64,000 nt of DNA from Cardinium endosymbiont of Dermatophagoides farinae (GTDB lineage: Bacteria; Bacteroidota; Bacteroidia; Cytophagales; Amoebophilaceae): assembly GCF_007559345.1 (NCBI RefSeq), contig NZ_VMBH01000001.1, forward strand, positions 310,001 to 374,000, read 5' to 3'. Shown here one piece after another: positions 34,577-44,493 of the stretch (the stretch's first letter is position 1; each line of letters starts with the position of its first letter). The notes beneath the pieces were generated by a model. The model ran no database searches. It was not told where the DNA came from and saw nothing but the letters and a program-made list of their open reading frames with translations. The position numbers and the translations under genes are program-made.

Positions 34577-35743
34577 CTAAAGACTCTTTTTTATGTTTTT
34601 GTGAACCCTGTGAATATGATTTTGAAGGTCCTCCTTCCTCACGAAGGATTTCTTACAAAACTCACATGGGAATTGTTGTGTTTCATTGTGAATATTGATT
34701 TCATGACTTGTGCATTTACCTTTATGTTTGAATCTTACAGGACAATATTTACATTTGAAACCTTTTTCCCCCTTTTTTGGATGCATCTTCTTATGTGCGC
34801 TTATTTTGGAGTCCATCTGATGACGCTTTGTAGTGATTACTTTGAAACACTCACAGGTCCACGTTACTCTATTGCTCCAATGTGCTTCTGAGACACACTT
34901 TTTACAGGTATAATCTATTATTTTTTCTTTTCTCTCTTTGCTAGAGAGTTCACAGGTACACTTTAATGATGTTTGGCTATTGCTTTCCGAATTGTACTTC
35001 CTTTTTTTGCCTTCTATTGGATTTTCTTTTTTAAGTCGTTTGACATTAAGTCTCAATTTGTATTCTTTATCAGAATCATTATTAGAATCACTATCTGTTT
35101 CTGTATCTATTTGAGAACAGAGTTGGCTATCATCAGAAAATATTTTGTTCCATCCGTGACAGTTTTGACAGGTAAACTCTGTTATTGCTTCTATAAGTAA
35201 CTCAACATCTTTATAGAGCAATGTATAGAGCGATTCAATTTTTCCTTTATAAAAAGACTCTCGCTTATTTTTAATAAACTGAGAAAGATTCGGCAGGTAT
35301 TTAAGAAGGTTTGTCTTCAAATCATCTTCTTTAGAATTCTTTAATTCTGTAATTAAGTTACTCAAGTAACGAAGGCGTGACATGAAGTCCTTAATTAAGT
35401 CACACAAGTAACGAAGGTGTGACATGAAATCATTTTCAGCTTTAGATTCAGCTTCAGATTCAGATTCTTCTAATCTCGAATCTTTTTTAGGTTCTTCTAA
35501 CAAGCTATTTAACGAGATATCCCATCTCCTATATATTATCTTAATGATATTTTTTATCTTATACACCCGATCCTCCTTAGAAACTGAAAAAGGTGTTTGT
35601 CTATTTTCAGAAAAACCCAAACAACCCGGCGATTTGTCCGACCGCATATTTCTTTTTACTTGGTGTGTAGTACACCCAAGTAAATAGATGCAGAGACTAT
35701 TACACACGATTGTTTGCCATCTTTTTTTTATATGCTTTAACAT
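34577..35743 (-). CDS. Lipoprotein with eukaryotic-type C2H2 zinc fingers
   Basis: A 388-residue protein. Residues 1-24 form a lipoprotein signal (IVCNSLCIYLLGC, lipobox Cys24). The middle is charged and helical, with a 14-residue internal duplication (DFMSHLRYLCDLIK / DFMSRLRYLSNLIT). Near 260 there is a bipartite basic cluster, KRLKKENPIEGKKRK, resembling a nuclear localisation signal. The C-terminus holds two perfect C-x2-C-x12-H-x4-H fingers: C331/C334/H347/H352 and C360/C363/H376/H381, with the canonical seven-residue linker between them. A degenerate finger (TCECF...AHKKMH) and a GEKGFKC linker precede them. Additional Cys pairs occur (FTCQNC, YTCKKC). Bacterial Ros-type fingers have a different spacing. 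A host-nucleus effector is a plausible inference; delivery route unknown. Confidence 0.85.
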   Translation of the reverse strand: MLKHIKKRWQTIVCNSLCIYLLGCTTHQVKRNMRSDKSPGCLGFSENRQTPFSVSKEDRVYKIKNIIKIIYRRWDISLNSLLEEPKKDSRLEESESEAESKAENDFMSHLRYLCDLIKDFMSRLRYLSNLITELKNSKEDDLKTNLLKYLPNLSQFIKNKRESFYKGKIESLYTLLYKDVELLIEAITEFTCQNCHGWNKIFSDDSQLCSQIDTETDSDSNNDSDKEYKLRLNVKRLKKENPIEGKKRKYNSESNSQTSLKCTCELSSKERKEKIIDYTCKKCVSEAHWSNRVTWTCECFKVITTKRHQMDSKISAHKKMHPKKGEKGFKCKYCPVRFKHKGKCTSHEINIHNETQQFPCEFCKKSFVRKEDLQNHIHRVHKNIKKSL

Positions 35744-35866
35744 TGTTGTATAGAGTTTAGTTTAGTTTATTAAATATTTGCCGTGTCCGTTGTTCACAGC
35801 TTTAATCCAATTGATGCGTTTCGATCACTATGAGTAAGTAAAATAAGGATATTATTTATGCCTTTT

Positions 35867-38800
35867 TTACCGAAAACCATCCTGATCAGCCATCCCTATA
35901 ATAGCCAGTAGATTCCTTGCTGAAATGACATTATCGATTTTTCCAGTAATGGTGAGCATCAGGTTGTCCCCTAGCTTTTTTAGCTGGCAACAAGTTGGGT
36001 GTGCTTGCATATAGTGCATGATATGGTCCCACATATTCCCATTTCTTTTTTGGAAATCAGCGCCTAGGTAGCAATGCAAGCGTTGATTCTTAAATGAAAT
36101 TTTTTGAAATCCAATCCGTTCTGCTTCCCATCGGAGTTGTACCGTTTCCAACAGGGTATCTGTAGCAGTAGGCAATGGACCAAACCGATCTATGAGTTCT
36201 TCTTTAAAGTGTGTGAGCTGGTCCATGTTTTTAAGTTCATGTAGTCTACTATACAGGGTCATGCGTTGCGTTGTGCTTTGCACATATTCAGGTGGTAAAA
36301 GTGCTTCACAGTTTGTTTCAATGGAACATTCGCTGGGTAGCGTTTTGGCCTCTTTACCAAATAATGCTTTAAAATCATTATGCTTTACCTCTTCTACAGC
36401 CTCTTCTAATATTTTACAATAGGTGTCAAAACCAATGTCCGATATAAAGCCACTTTGTGCGGAACCTAGTAGATCACCTGCGCCACGTATGTCTAGGTCT
36501 CTCATAGCCAGCTTAAAGCCATCTCCTAATGCTGAACACTCTTCTAATGCAGCTAGCCTTAGTTTTGCTTCTGGTGTAAGGGTTGCATCTTCTGGAATCA
36601 ATAGGTAGCAAAAGGCTTGTACATTAGAACGACCTACTCTGCCACGCATTTGATGTAAGTCAGAAAGGCCTAAAAGATGGCTGTCATTGATGATAATGGT
36701 GTTGACATTGGGCATATCTATGCCAGATTCTATAATACTGGTTGCTACCAGTATATCGTAACGCCCTACTATAAACTGCAGGATTTTTTCTTCTAGCATA
36801 GATCCGGCCATTTGACCATGCGCAACACAGATGCGTGCGGTGGGCAGTAGCGCTGATAGATTTTGCGCCATGGCATTGATATTGCTTACCCTGTTGTGCA
36901 CAAAAAAGACTTGTCCGCCACGGGCTATTTCATCTTCTATGGCTTCTTTAATAAGCTGCTCATCAAAGCCATGAAGCTTTGTTTGGACAGGTAGCCTATT
37001 GGTAGGAGGGGTAGCCAGAATACTTAAATCCCTGGCACCCATCAGCGAAAAATGAAGGGTGCGTGGAATAGGTGTAGCGGTTAGGGTTAATGTGTCTACG
37101 TTTAAACGCATCTTTTTTAACTTTTCTTTAGCACTTACCCCAAATTTCTGTTCTTCATCGATAATCAATAGCCCTAAATCTTTAAACTTAACACCGTTTG
37201 TGAGTAGCTTGTGTGTGCCAATTAGAATATCCACTTTTCCAGAAGCTGTATCGGAGCGCGTTTGCTCAATTTCTTGTTTGGTTTTAAATCTGTTGATATA
37301 GCTGACATGAATCGGTAGGTTGGCCAACCTATTGATAAAGGAGTTGTAATGCTGTAGCGCTAAAATCGTAGTAGGCACCAGCACAGCGACTTGCTTGCCA
37401 CTTGTTGCTGCCTTAAAAGCTGCACGAATCGCGATTTCTGTTTTGCCAAACCCCACATCGCCACAAACCAGTCGATCCATAGGGGTGGAGCTTTCCATAT
37501 CTTCTTTAACAGCGGCAATGGCCACCGCTTGGTCTGGGGTTTCCTCATAGCAGAAGGAAGCGGCTAATGCTGCGTCTAGTAGCGTATCTGCTCCAAAAGC
37601 AAATCCTAACGTTTTTTTGCGTGCTGCGTAAAGTGCAATCAGCTCCTTGGCAATGTCTTTGATCTGTTTTTTAACGCTGTTTTTTTTACGCCCCCAGGCG
37701 GAACTGCCCAATGTATGCATCCCAGGCGTTGTGCCGTCTTTGCTGGTATATTTACTGATTTTATATAATTCGTGTACATTGACGTATACCGTGTCGTTGT
37801 TTTTATAGATCAGTCGAATGGCTTCTTGCTTTTGGTTATTGATCTGTAAGGAATGTAATCCGGAAAATCGACCAATCCCGTAGTCACTGTGTACCACATA
37901 ATCTCCAATTTCTAGTTTCCTGCATGCATCGGCAAGTAGGGTTTCAGTTGTAGTATGCCGTTTGGGTGGTTCATACTTGTAGTATCTATTAAAGATTTGG
38001 TGATCGCTATAGCAGACTATTTTGGCTGTATGGTCTATATAACCTTCTCGTAAGCTCAGCAGTAGTGGCGTAAAAGTTGTTTTGTGCGCTTGTGCTTCTA
38101 AAATAGTATGCAGTCGGGCAAATTGCCCTGCAGCAGTAGCTGTAATGTATATATCATACTCCTGCGCATTCCTTTTGTAGAGGTCATCTGCTAAAAGGCT
38201 AAAATTTTGTTTGAAAAAAGGCTGTTTTTCAGCATTATAGGTTAGTACTAGGTCGTTTTCTGAAACAATAGATGCTCCAAATAGAATTTGGTGAAAGGGT
38301 ATAATGGATGCCATAAAGCTTTCCACAGTGTCTAAGGTATCACTTGATGCACTACTTTTTGGTGCTGCTAAGATCTTTTTTTTATTTTTTAGCCAAATAC
38401 AACTCCCTGCTGGTAGACAAGCCCCAAAAGAGGTATAGTTTAATTGTTTTGTCGTTGTCGTTTCTGGATTCGATAAGATAGTTGCTACATTTGTCTTTTT
38501 AAAAGACTTTTGGTCTTTAGGGTCAAAGATGCGAATGGTGGAAACTTGATCGCCCCATAGTTCTATTCGGTAGGGAAACGACTGGTTCATGCTATAAATG
38601 TCAATAATGCCGCCACGTATAGCAAACTGACCTGGGCTATAGACAAAATCTACTTTTGTAAATCTTTGAAGCATCTTTTCCAATGTTTGGAATGATAGCG
38701 TTTGGCCTACATGTATATTAGAGCACATAGTGGTCACCAGAGATGGATCCAAGATTTTTTCCAAAACGGCGGCTATATGGGTAACCACTAATGGCGCAGC

Positions 38801-39199
38801 GCTATTTTCGCTTATAGCCTGTATAATAGCTGATCGTTTGTTTTGAATCGTTTTATACTTATCCTCTTTTTGTTCTAAACTGGGAAAAAGTAGTACAGGA
38901 TGGGCAGGCAATAGATGAGTGAGGTCCCCATAGATAGCCAATGCTTCTTCTTTGTTTTCCACTACAACCAGTTGTAGCTGGTTGCAGTTTTGTTGCAGTG
39001 CTGCAATAAGTAGTGCATCTAAGCTCCCTTGCATACCTTCTAGGTGCATCGCTCTGTTTTGGGGATCCTCTTTTAGGTAGTCTGTAAGCTTGGTTACCAC
39101 TTCATTTTTTTCGTACAGCGCTATGAAATCGTTGATCTGCAAGATGAAAGTAAAGGTTAATGAAAATAAAACCCCGGACATATACCCTTGGATATACAA
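35867..39199 (-). CDS. mfd: Transcription-repair coupling factor Mfd
   Basis: A 1110-residue Mfd. In order: UvrB-like N-terminal domains, RNA polymerase-interacting domain (GDYVVHSDYGIGRFSGLHSL and NNDTVYVNVHELYKISKY), superfamily 2 helicase motifs GDVGFGKTE (Walker A), IIDEEQKFG (DExQ), TLTATPIPRTL and QMRGRVGRS, and a C-terminal TRCF domain. Mfd pushes stalled RNA polymerase off DNA and recruits UvrA. The first ~20 residues (MYIQGYMSGVLFSLTFTF) look hydrophobic and untypical; the family-like start begins at about LQINDFIALYEK, where TTG (residue 21) could be used. Otherwise complete. Confidence 0.95.
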   Translation of the reverse strand: MYIQGYMSGVLFSLTFTFILQINDFIALYEKNEVVTKLTDYLKEDPQNRAMHLEGMQGSLDALLIAALQQNCNQLQLVVVENKEEALAIYGDLTHLLPAHPVLLFPSLEQKEDKYKTIQNKRSAIIQAISENSAAPLVVTHIAAVLEKILDPSLVTTMCSNIHVGQTLSFQTLEKMLQRFTKVDFVYSPGQFAIRGGIIDIYSMNQSFPYRIELWGDQVSTIRIFDPKDQKSFKKTNVATILSNPETTTTKQLNYTSFGACLPAGSCIWLKNKKKILAAPKSSASSDTLDTVESFMASIIPFHQILFGASIVSENDLVLTYNAEKQPFFKQNFSLLADDLYKRNAQEYDIYITATAAGQFARLHTILEAQAHKTTFTPLLLSLREGYIDHTAKIVCYSDHQIFNRYYKYEPPKRHTTTETLLADACRKLEIGDYVVHSDYGIGRFSGLHSLQINNQKQEAIRLIYKNNDTVYVNVHELYKISKYTSKDGTTPGMHTLGSSAWGRKKNSVKKQIKDIAKELIALYAARKKTLGFAFGADTLLDAALAASFCYEETPDQAVAIAAVKEDMESSTPMDRLVCGDVGFGKTEIAIRAAFKAATSGKQVAVLVPTTILALQHYNSFINRLANLPIHVSYINRFKTKQEIEQTRSDTASGKVDILIGTHKLLTNGVKFKDLGLLIIDEEQKFGVSAKEKLKKMRLNVDTLTLTATPIPRTLHFSLMGARDLSILATPPTNRLPVQTKLHGFDEQLIKEAIEDEIARGGQVFFVHNRVSNINAMAQNLSALLPTARICVAHGQMAGSMLEEKILQFIVGRYDILVATSIIESGIDMPNVNTIIINDSHLLGLSDLHQMRGRVGRSNVQAFCYLLIPEDATLTPEAKLRLAALEECSALGDGFKLAMRDLDIRGAGDLLGSAQSGFISDIGFDTYCKILEEAVEEVKHNDFKALFGKEAKTLPSECSIETNCEALLPPEYVQSTTQRMTLYSRLHELKNMDQLTHFKEELIDRFGPLPTATDTLLETVQLRWEAERIGFQKISFKNQRLHCYLGADFQKRNGNMWDHIMHYMQAHPTCCQLKKLGDNLMLTITGKIDNVISARNLLAIIGMADQDGFR

Positions 39200-39557
39200 T
39201 GGTCCGTGGCAGCTACGGCTGAACTATAAATAAAATGAAATGAATATGCTATAAAGACTGCGTCCAACGCAAATTTACAAATAATTTTTTAAAAAGTGTA
39301 GGGTAAGCGCATGGCTTGGGTAGGGTTTGTGGTCTTTTTTTATTTTTCTTTTGCCATATAATTGGTAGCTATTATAGGGTATGGAAAAGTTGAAGCAATT
39401 AGGCAAGTAAGTAATTTATTAGAAAAATACAATAGACGGATTTAAACTGTTTTATTCTGGTATTCTATTATTTATCAATTGATAATCGTATATTAAACTT
39501 ATAAAGGTGATGAATAGACTATCATTTGTTTATAGTTTATATGCTACTTTTCCGCTT
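39200..39557. other. Spacer, nothing recognised
   Basis: About 360 bp upstream of mfd, AT-rich. It probably contains the mfd promoter, but I see no motif strong enough to mark. Confidence 0.4.
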
Positions 39558-39806
39558 TTAGGGTAGGCTTATTAAGCGAAACCCTTTCCAAGGTGCGTTT
39601 TTAAGAAACCTCTTGTTTTTTAACATGGTCAGGTGATTGAAGGGATAGGTTTTATGGAACACTGCACGGGCAAATATATGCTCTATTATTTTAAGTCTGC
39701 TCACTCCCATTTGGTTCAGGAGAGAGAGGCTATGGTTGTAATTTTTTTTGCGCTTTAGGTTTCGTCCGTTATGTAATAAAGCAGCAATGAAAAAAAATAA
39801 AAACAA
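39558..39806 (-). pseudogene. Unidentified short frame, possible gene remnant
   Basis: An 82-codon minus-strand frame from a TTG with plausible protein composition (FIAALLHNGRNLKRKKNYNH, IIEHIFARAVFHKTYPFNH). It could be the end of a transposase or another decayed gene, but I do not recognise a family. It overlaps the start of the lipoprotein pseudogene on the other strand by 20 bp. Confidence 0.25.
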
Positions 39807-40624
39807 TTTATTTATAACACTTTTATTCTATTTTTTTACGCTGTGGTCGAATGGATGTATTGGATGTATACGGAATATGCGTGCAAAAATCCAGGTTATA
39901 AACAAATTATCAAACCTTTACAACGGCCAGCAAGTGACTGTAATGAGCTCAATCGTGGAGTAGACCCAGCAACTGCTATCCATTACGATTCTAATGATAA
40001 GCGTGATGTTTCTAATACTTTTTTAACTCCAAAATCTGAAGAGAAGCCTCCACTACCGTGTGTTGTTAGTAGCCGTATTAATAGGGGTGATAGTAGCCAA
40101 GTAACTAAACCGGAGAAAATACCACAAATAGAAAGTAACGTAGCCTTAAGAACAGTATGGAAATTAGTACAAGCATTAATGATTTCAGTCTCTGAATCGG
40201 AAAAAATAGTCTTACAAATTCTGGAAATGGTAGGACCGGAATTGGATAAACTTTTAGAGCAAGTATCTGTGCTAAGCAATTGTGTACAATCAGTGCTCTG
40301 TAAATCAGAAGAAAAGGCTAAAATAGCTCAAGGAGCAGGTTCCGATGTATCCGATGTAAGAGTAATTATACAAGAGACAGAAGTGGCTGCAAGAACTGAT
40401 GCATCAGGTAATGATATAACTACTGAAAACATAGTACAAATGGTAGCTGATATGATGTCCATTGTTCAAGATGTAAAAAAAGTATAGGATATGATGAAAA
40501 ACGCCTAGGAATGTTTAAAAAGGTTCTAAAAGCAGTAGAAGGTCGTGCAAATAACCTTAAAGTAAAAGCCACCAAATCAGTAGAGGTTGCGCATGAAGCT
40601 GTACAAGCGTCTGAGAGTGTGTAA
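39787..40624 (+). pseudogene. Lipoprotein with helical C-terminal part, frameshifted
   Basis: ATG 39787 opens a lipoprotein signal: MKKNKNNLFITLLFYFFTLW and S-N-G-C-I-G-C. Reading shifts near 39885 into the frame of 39843-40487, which carries a polar stretch and then long amphipathic helices (VWKLVQALMISVSESEKIVL, GPELDKLLEQVSVLSNCVQS). After a stop at 40487 a third frame continues to 40624 (MFKKVLKAVEGRANNLKVKA). Joined, it would be a lipoprotein of about 275 residues with a coiled-coil-like domain. No family recognised. Confidence 0.5.
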
Positions 40625-40643
40625 ATTAGCCTATATCCATTCT

Positions 40644-41309
40644 TTATTTTAATGCAAAAGATAGATAATAGATCTGCATCCCTTGCGCTATAAACCGTTT
40701 TTCATAAGTGGTTTGGATGCCAAAATGGCTATTTACTAATGTAGAATGATATAAATCTGTTGTACAATTGCGTGGTACGATCCCTTGCGCTTGGAGCAAA
40801 TCTAATGTATACGCAAAGAGTAAGCGACTATCTGTTTTTAAGTGGACGCATCCCCCTTGTATCAGTATCGTTTTATATAGTTTTAAAAAACGAGGGCTGG
40901 TGAGCCTACGTTTTATATCCCTGGTTTTAGGCCTAGGATCTGGAAAGGTAATCCAAACCTCAGCTACTTCATCTTGTTCAAAAAAATCTAAAAGATGGGT
41001 TGCTTGTGCACGTAGAAAGGCAACATTTTGTAGTGCAGACGCTTTTGCTTCTTGTGCACCCTTCCACAACCGGTCTCCTTTGATGTCAATGCCTATAAAG
41101 TTTCTTTCTGGAAATATTTTAGCCAATCCAATGGTATAGGCGCCGTGGCCACAACCAATTTCTAGCGTAATGGGATGGTTGTTTTGAAAATACAAAAGAT
41201 TCCATTTTCCTTTGATGCTTTTATAGATTGCCTTTTCTGGTTCTATAAGATGATCCAAAAATTTATTTTCCTCAAAACGCTTGCGCTTCTTTCTCATAGC
41301 TTCAATCAA
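40644..41309 (-). CDS. trmB: tRNA (guanine46-N7)-methyltransferase
   Basis: A 221-residue TrmB. SAM-binding motif LEIGCGHGAYTIGLAKIFPE, FIGIDIKGDRLWKGA, and the catalytic FPDPRPKTRDIKRRLTSPRF, with a Bacteroidota-like variation of the usual FPDPWPK. The N-terminal basic stretch (MRKKRKRFEENKFL) may help bind tRNA. It methylates G46 in the variable loop of tRNAs. Normal length. Separated from map by repeat copy 6. Confidence 0.93.
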   Translation of the reverse strand: MIEAMRKKRKRFEENKFLDHLIEPEKAIYKSIKGKWNLLYFQNNHPITLEIGCGHGAYTIGLAKIFPERNFIGIDIKGDRLWKGAQEAKASALQNVAFLRAQATHLLDFFEQDEVAEVWITFPDPRPKTRDIKRRLTSPRFLKLYKTILIQGGCVHLKTDSRLLFAYTLDLLQAQGIVPRNCTTDLYHSTLVNSHFGIQTTYEKRFIAQGMQIYYLSFALK

Positions 41310-41345
41310 TACAAATAGCTTTTAGATTCGTGCACTCAAAATGGT

Positions 41346-41472
41346 AGACCTTCTGCAAAACCTATTTTTGATCAGCAGTTTTTAGGAGAAGCGCAGCCGC
41401 CAGCATACTAAATGTATTTGAAGAGCATAGACCACTAAATTGCCATTTAGCAATAGGTTTTACAGAAGGTCT
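41346..41472 (+). repeat. Inverted-repeat element, copy 6 (127 bp, no modules)
   Basis: Plus orientation, shortest form. Both arms carry the TGCAAAACC / GGTTTTACAGAAGG type with one substitution. It lies between trmB and map. Confidence 0.9.
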
Positions 41473-41510
41473 GGTATTGTTTCAGATATATGGCGGTAGC
41501 TAATCGATTA

Positions 41511-42272
41511 TCAAACCGCATTTGCCATTAAATTGGTTAAGATGGTATACCCCTCTTCTTCAACAGCAATGGTATGCTCAAAGTGGGCGGAATCTTTTCC
41601 ATCTTTGGTGACAATGGTCCAACCATCTTGCAAGGTTTTAATGGCCGGATAACCCAAGTTCAATATAGGTTCTATAGCCAGGACCATACCTGCCTTTAAA
41701 ATAGGCCCCCTACTGGGTTTGCCATAGTTTGGAATCTGAGGCGATTCATGCAGCATGGTGCCTACACCGTGCCCACCCAATTCTTTTACAATACTCAGCT
41801 TATGTTGTGTAGCATAGTGACCTATGGCATGGGAAATGGTAGAAAGGTGAATGCCTGCTTTAATCACACGTAGGCCCTCCCATAAAGCTTTTTCTGTATG
41901 CGCTAATAAAAACTTTTTTTCGTCAGAAATCTTGCCTATAGGATAGGTCCATGCACTATCGCCAATGTAGCCCTTATATTTGACACCTATGTCAATGCTA
42001 ACAATATCCCCCTCCTGTAACAGTCGATTATTTGGTATGCCATGTACTACACCATCGTTTATAGAGACACAAGTAGCATTTGGAAAACCACGATATCCCT
42101 TAAATATAGGCTCAGCACCATTGCTGCGGATGACTTCCTCCACCATTGTGTCTAAAGCTAGACTATCTACACCTGGCTGAATGGTATTTTTTAAAAGGTC
42201 ATGGCAAAGCGCTACAATATGACCCGCTCGCTGCAATAACTTTAGCTCAGAACCGGTCCGTATTTTTATCAT
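41511..42272 (-). CDS. map: Methionine aminopeptidase, type I
   Basis: A 253-residue MetAP. The five metal ligands are visible: D in SIDIGVKYKGYIGDSAWTYP (both Asp), H in GGHGVGTMLHESP, E in AIEPILN and E in FEHTIAVEEEG. VVHGIPNNR supplies the substrate-side His. It removes the initiator methionine from nascent proteins. Length is typical of the short type I enzymes. It is alone on the minus strand, divergent from pcm. Confidence 0.96.
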   Translation of the reverse strand: MIKIRTGSELKLLQRAGHIVALCHDLLKNTIQPGVDSLALDTMVEEVIRSNGAEPIFKGYRGFPNATCVSINDGVVHGIPNNRLLQEGDIVSIDIGVKYKGYIGDSAWTYPIGKISDEKKFLLAHTEKALWEGLRVIKAGIHLSTISHAIGHYATQHKLSIVKELGGHGVGTMLHESPQIPNYGKPSRGPILKAGMVLAIEPILNLGYPAIKTLQDGWTIVTKDGKDSAHFEHTIAVEEEGYTILTNLMANAV

Positions 42273-42408
42273 ATAATTATAAAGTAATGTTATATTACAG
42301 CAATATAAAGATTTTTATGTAGAATCATCGATTGATTGATTTTTATTAAGGTAGGCAGTATTTATTGCTAACTTTAGTTAGACCTAACTTAGGAAAAATA
42401 AAATTGAT

Positions 42409-43047
42409 ATGGACCAAGATAATTTTTATACACAGCGATTAGCAATGGTCAATGACCAGTTAGTAGCCAGAAATATAAGGGATGTCAGTGTATTGGCCGT
42501 GATGAAAACAATACCGAGGCATCTTTTTGTTCCTGACAATGTTAAAAAATATGCATATTCAGATGCGCCCCTAGGAATAGGATATGGTCAAACTATCTCT
42601 CAACCCTATATAGTAGCCTTTATGACAGAAACAGCAATGCTTGACCATGATGCAAAAGTCTTGGAAATTGGTACGGGGTCTGGCTACCAAGCGGCTATTT
42701 TGGCCTCATTATGTAAAGAGGTCTATACAATAGAATCCGTCAGTGCTTTAGGAGAAAGAGCTAAAGCACTGCTGAACCAATTCGCATATCATAATCTTTA
42801 TGTTCGGGTAGGAGATGGATATAAGGGTTGGCCAGAGCAGGCCCCTTTTGATGCAATTATAGTTACAGCAGCTCCTGATCAAGTGCCAAAAACATTGATT
42901 GATCAACTTAAAGAAAATGGGAGATTGATTATACCTGTAGGTGAATTTGAGCAACAATTGATACGCATTACTCGAACGAAAGATGGGATTAAACAAGAAA
43001 CACTTTTACCGGTAAGATTTGTACCTATGGTGAAGGCAAAAGGATAA
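42409..43047 (+). CDS. pcm: Protein-L-isoaspartate O-methyltransferase
   Basis: A 212-residue PCMT. RHLFVPDNVKKYAYSDAPLG, GYGQTISQPYIVAFMTE, the SAM motif VLEIGTGSGYQAAILA, YTIESVSALGERAKALL and the DAIIVTAAPDQVPKTLIDQL block are all as in the family. It methylates L-isoaspartyl residues to start protein repair. Complete, and isolated between map (divergent) and repeat copy 7. Confidence 0.95.
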   Translation: MDQDNFYTQRLAMVNDQLVARNIRDVSVLAVMKTIPRHLFVPDNVKKYAYSDAPLGIGYGQTISQPYIVAFMTETAMLDHDAKVLEIGTGSGYQAAILASLCKEVYTIESVSALGERAKALLNQFAYHNLYVRVGDGYKGWPEQAPFDAIIVTAAPDQVPKTLIDQLKENGRLIIPVGEFEQQLIRITRTKDGIKQETLLPVRFVPMVKAKG

Positions 43048-43252
43048 TTATCTACTTCTAAATCAAATAATATACCCTGTAATAGGGATGGTAAGTATAC
43101 TCAAATGATTTTAAGATTCAAATGGGTTAGCATAACACCGTAACGCTAGGATAAATCATAAAAGCAAAAGAGTATACTCCAATTGGTTTTACTTAACCCC
43201 CTCAGGCCTTACTAATTAAAATTAGTAATTAGTAACGAATGATCAAATCTCT

Positions 43253-43394
43253 AGACCTTCTGCAAAACCTATTTCTAATGGCAATTTTGGTGTCGAAACT
43301 TGTCTATGCTCCTCAAATACATTTAGTATTCTGCGGTGCTCGACTGCGCTTCTCCTAAAAACTGCTGATCACAAATAGGTTTTACAGAAGGTCT
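43253..43394 (-). repeat. Inverted-repeat element, copy 7 (142 bp, both modules)
   Basis: Minus orientation, full-length form. A small palindrome (TTACTAATT-AA-AATTAGTAA, 43209-43228) lies just before it. Confidence 0.9.
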
Positions 43395-43458
43395 CCTGAT
43401 TTGAAGCATCAAATTGCTGTAGAATCCTTACCGTTGCACCTGAATATAATTTTGTTGG

Positions 43459-43677
43459 TTAAAAATTTTCAACAGTTTCAAATTTTCCCCGTTCATCATG
43501 AATGACTACATGGCCCATCTCTACTTTCTTTGCTAGCTCTTCAGCTTTTTTAGTAGCTTCGTCTTTACTATTAAAGGCAAGCGTTGCACTATCTTTCCAT
43601 TTGACTTCTCTGACATACCATTTGTCATCACTTTTGCTATGCGTAACGTGAAAAAAATGTCCTCTTCTTTCAGTCAT
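43459..43677 (-). CDS. DUF2188 protein
   Basis: A 72-residue protein with the DUF2188 pattern: HFFHVTHSKSDDKWYVREVK, then FNSKDEATKKAEELAKKVE and VVIHDERGKFETVE. The family is small and often stress- or envelope-associated, of unknown function. It lies near Hsp20 and ChaB genes, suggesting a small stress cluster. Confidence 0.75.
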   Translation of the reverse strand: MTERRGHFFHVTHSKSDDKWYVREVKWKDSATLAFNSKDEATKKAEELAKKVEMGHVVIHDERGKFETVENF

Positions 43678-43860
43678 AGCTATATAATTAAATTAATACT
43701 ACTGTCACTTGAACAACTTTTTTAAGCTTGATATGGAATAACCATAACCCCAAATTATGGATTAGGCATTCATTATACTGCCCTGTTGGTTCAGAATTTG
43801 GTAGCTAAATTGCCTTATCTCTATTTTTTTGATCTGCCGAACCCTGAGCACTACAGTTCA

Positions 43861-44253
43861 CTAACTTTTGATCTCTATCCTTTTAGTTATCGCCTCTTTC
43901 TTTTTAGGAATCGTAAGCTGTAATATTCCGTCTTTAAGTTTAGCATTTATTTGCTCTATAGCAGCATTATTGGGCAAAGAAATGGATCTCTGAAAAGAAC
44001 CTATATGCCTTTCTTGCATAAAGTAGTTTTTCTCCTTGTTCTCAATATTTTCTTCTTTTTTTCCCTTGATAGTAAGTAAGTTCCCGTCTACCTGAACATC
44101 TATGTCCTTCAACTCAATACCAGGAAGTTCTGCATCTATTTGATAACCCGTATTGGTTTCAGAAACATCAATGCTTGGTACTAAATTTCTATCTTTTGTT
44201 GTAAACAAATCTGGAAACAAAGAATAAAAATTGTCAAAGATATTATCCATCAT
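43861..44253 (-). CDS. Small heat shock protein Hsp20
   Basis: A 130-residue alpha-crystallin-domain protein: VPSIDVSETNTGYQIDAELP, G-I-E-L-K-D-I-D-V, NLLTIKGKKEE, GSFQRSISLP and the IxI-like tail IEIKS. The A-x-x-x-n-G-v-L signature appears as AKLKDGILQLTIP. It holds unfolding proteins in an ATP-independent way. Divergent from the chaB gene, 240 bp apart. Confidence 0.93.
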   Translation of the reverse strand: MMDNIFDNFYSLFPDLFTTKDRNLVPSIDVSETNTGYQIDAELPGIELKDIDVQVDGNLLTIKGKKEENIENKEKNYFMQERHIGSFQRSISLPNNAAIEQINAKLKDGILQLTIPKKKEAITKRIEIKS

Positions 44254-44493
44254 TAACGTATTGCCTCTTTACTAAGGCTCGAATGTTAGATCTAGGCCTA
44301 AAGCTTGGTAAATTAAATGTCATAACCTTATTTAATTTATTAGTTAATAGATTTATCTAGCTCATTATATTTTAGTATTAATGTTTATTAATACCTTTTA
44401 CATATTAGTAAAATAAATATTTTTAAGCAAGTGTATTGTTGCAATTTTATACTAAAAGTTTTTTGTAGTAAAATCAATGTAAAATATACCAAT

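Noticed and set aside
43209-43228. Palindrome TTACTAATT-AA-AATTAGTAA as pcm terminator
   Set aside because: AT-only stem without a U tract and 160 bp past the stop; could be chance in AT-rich sequence.
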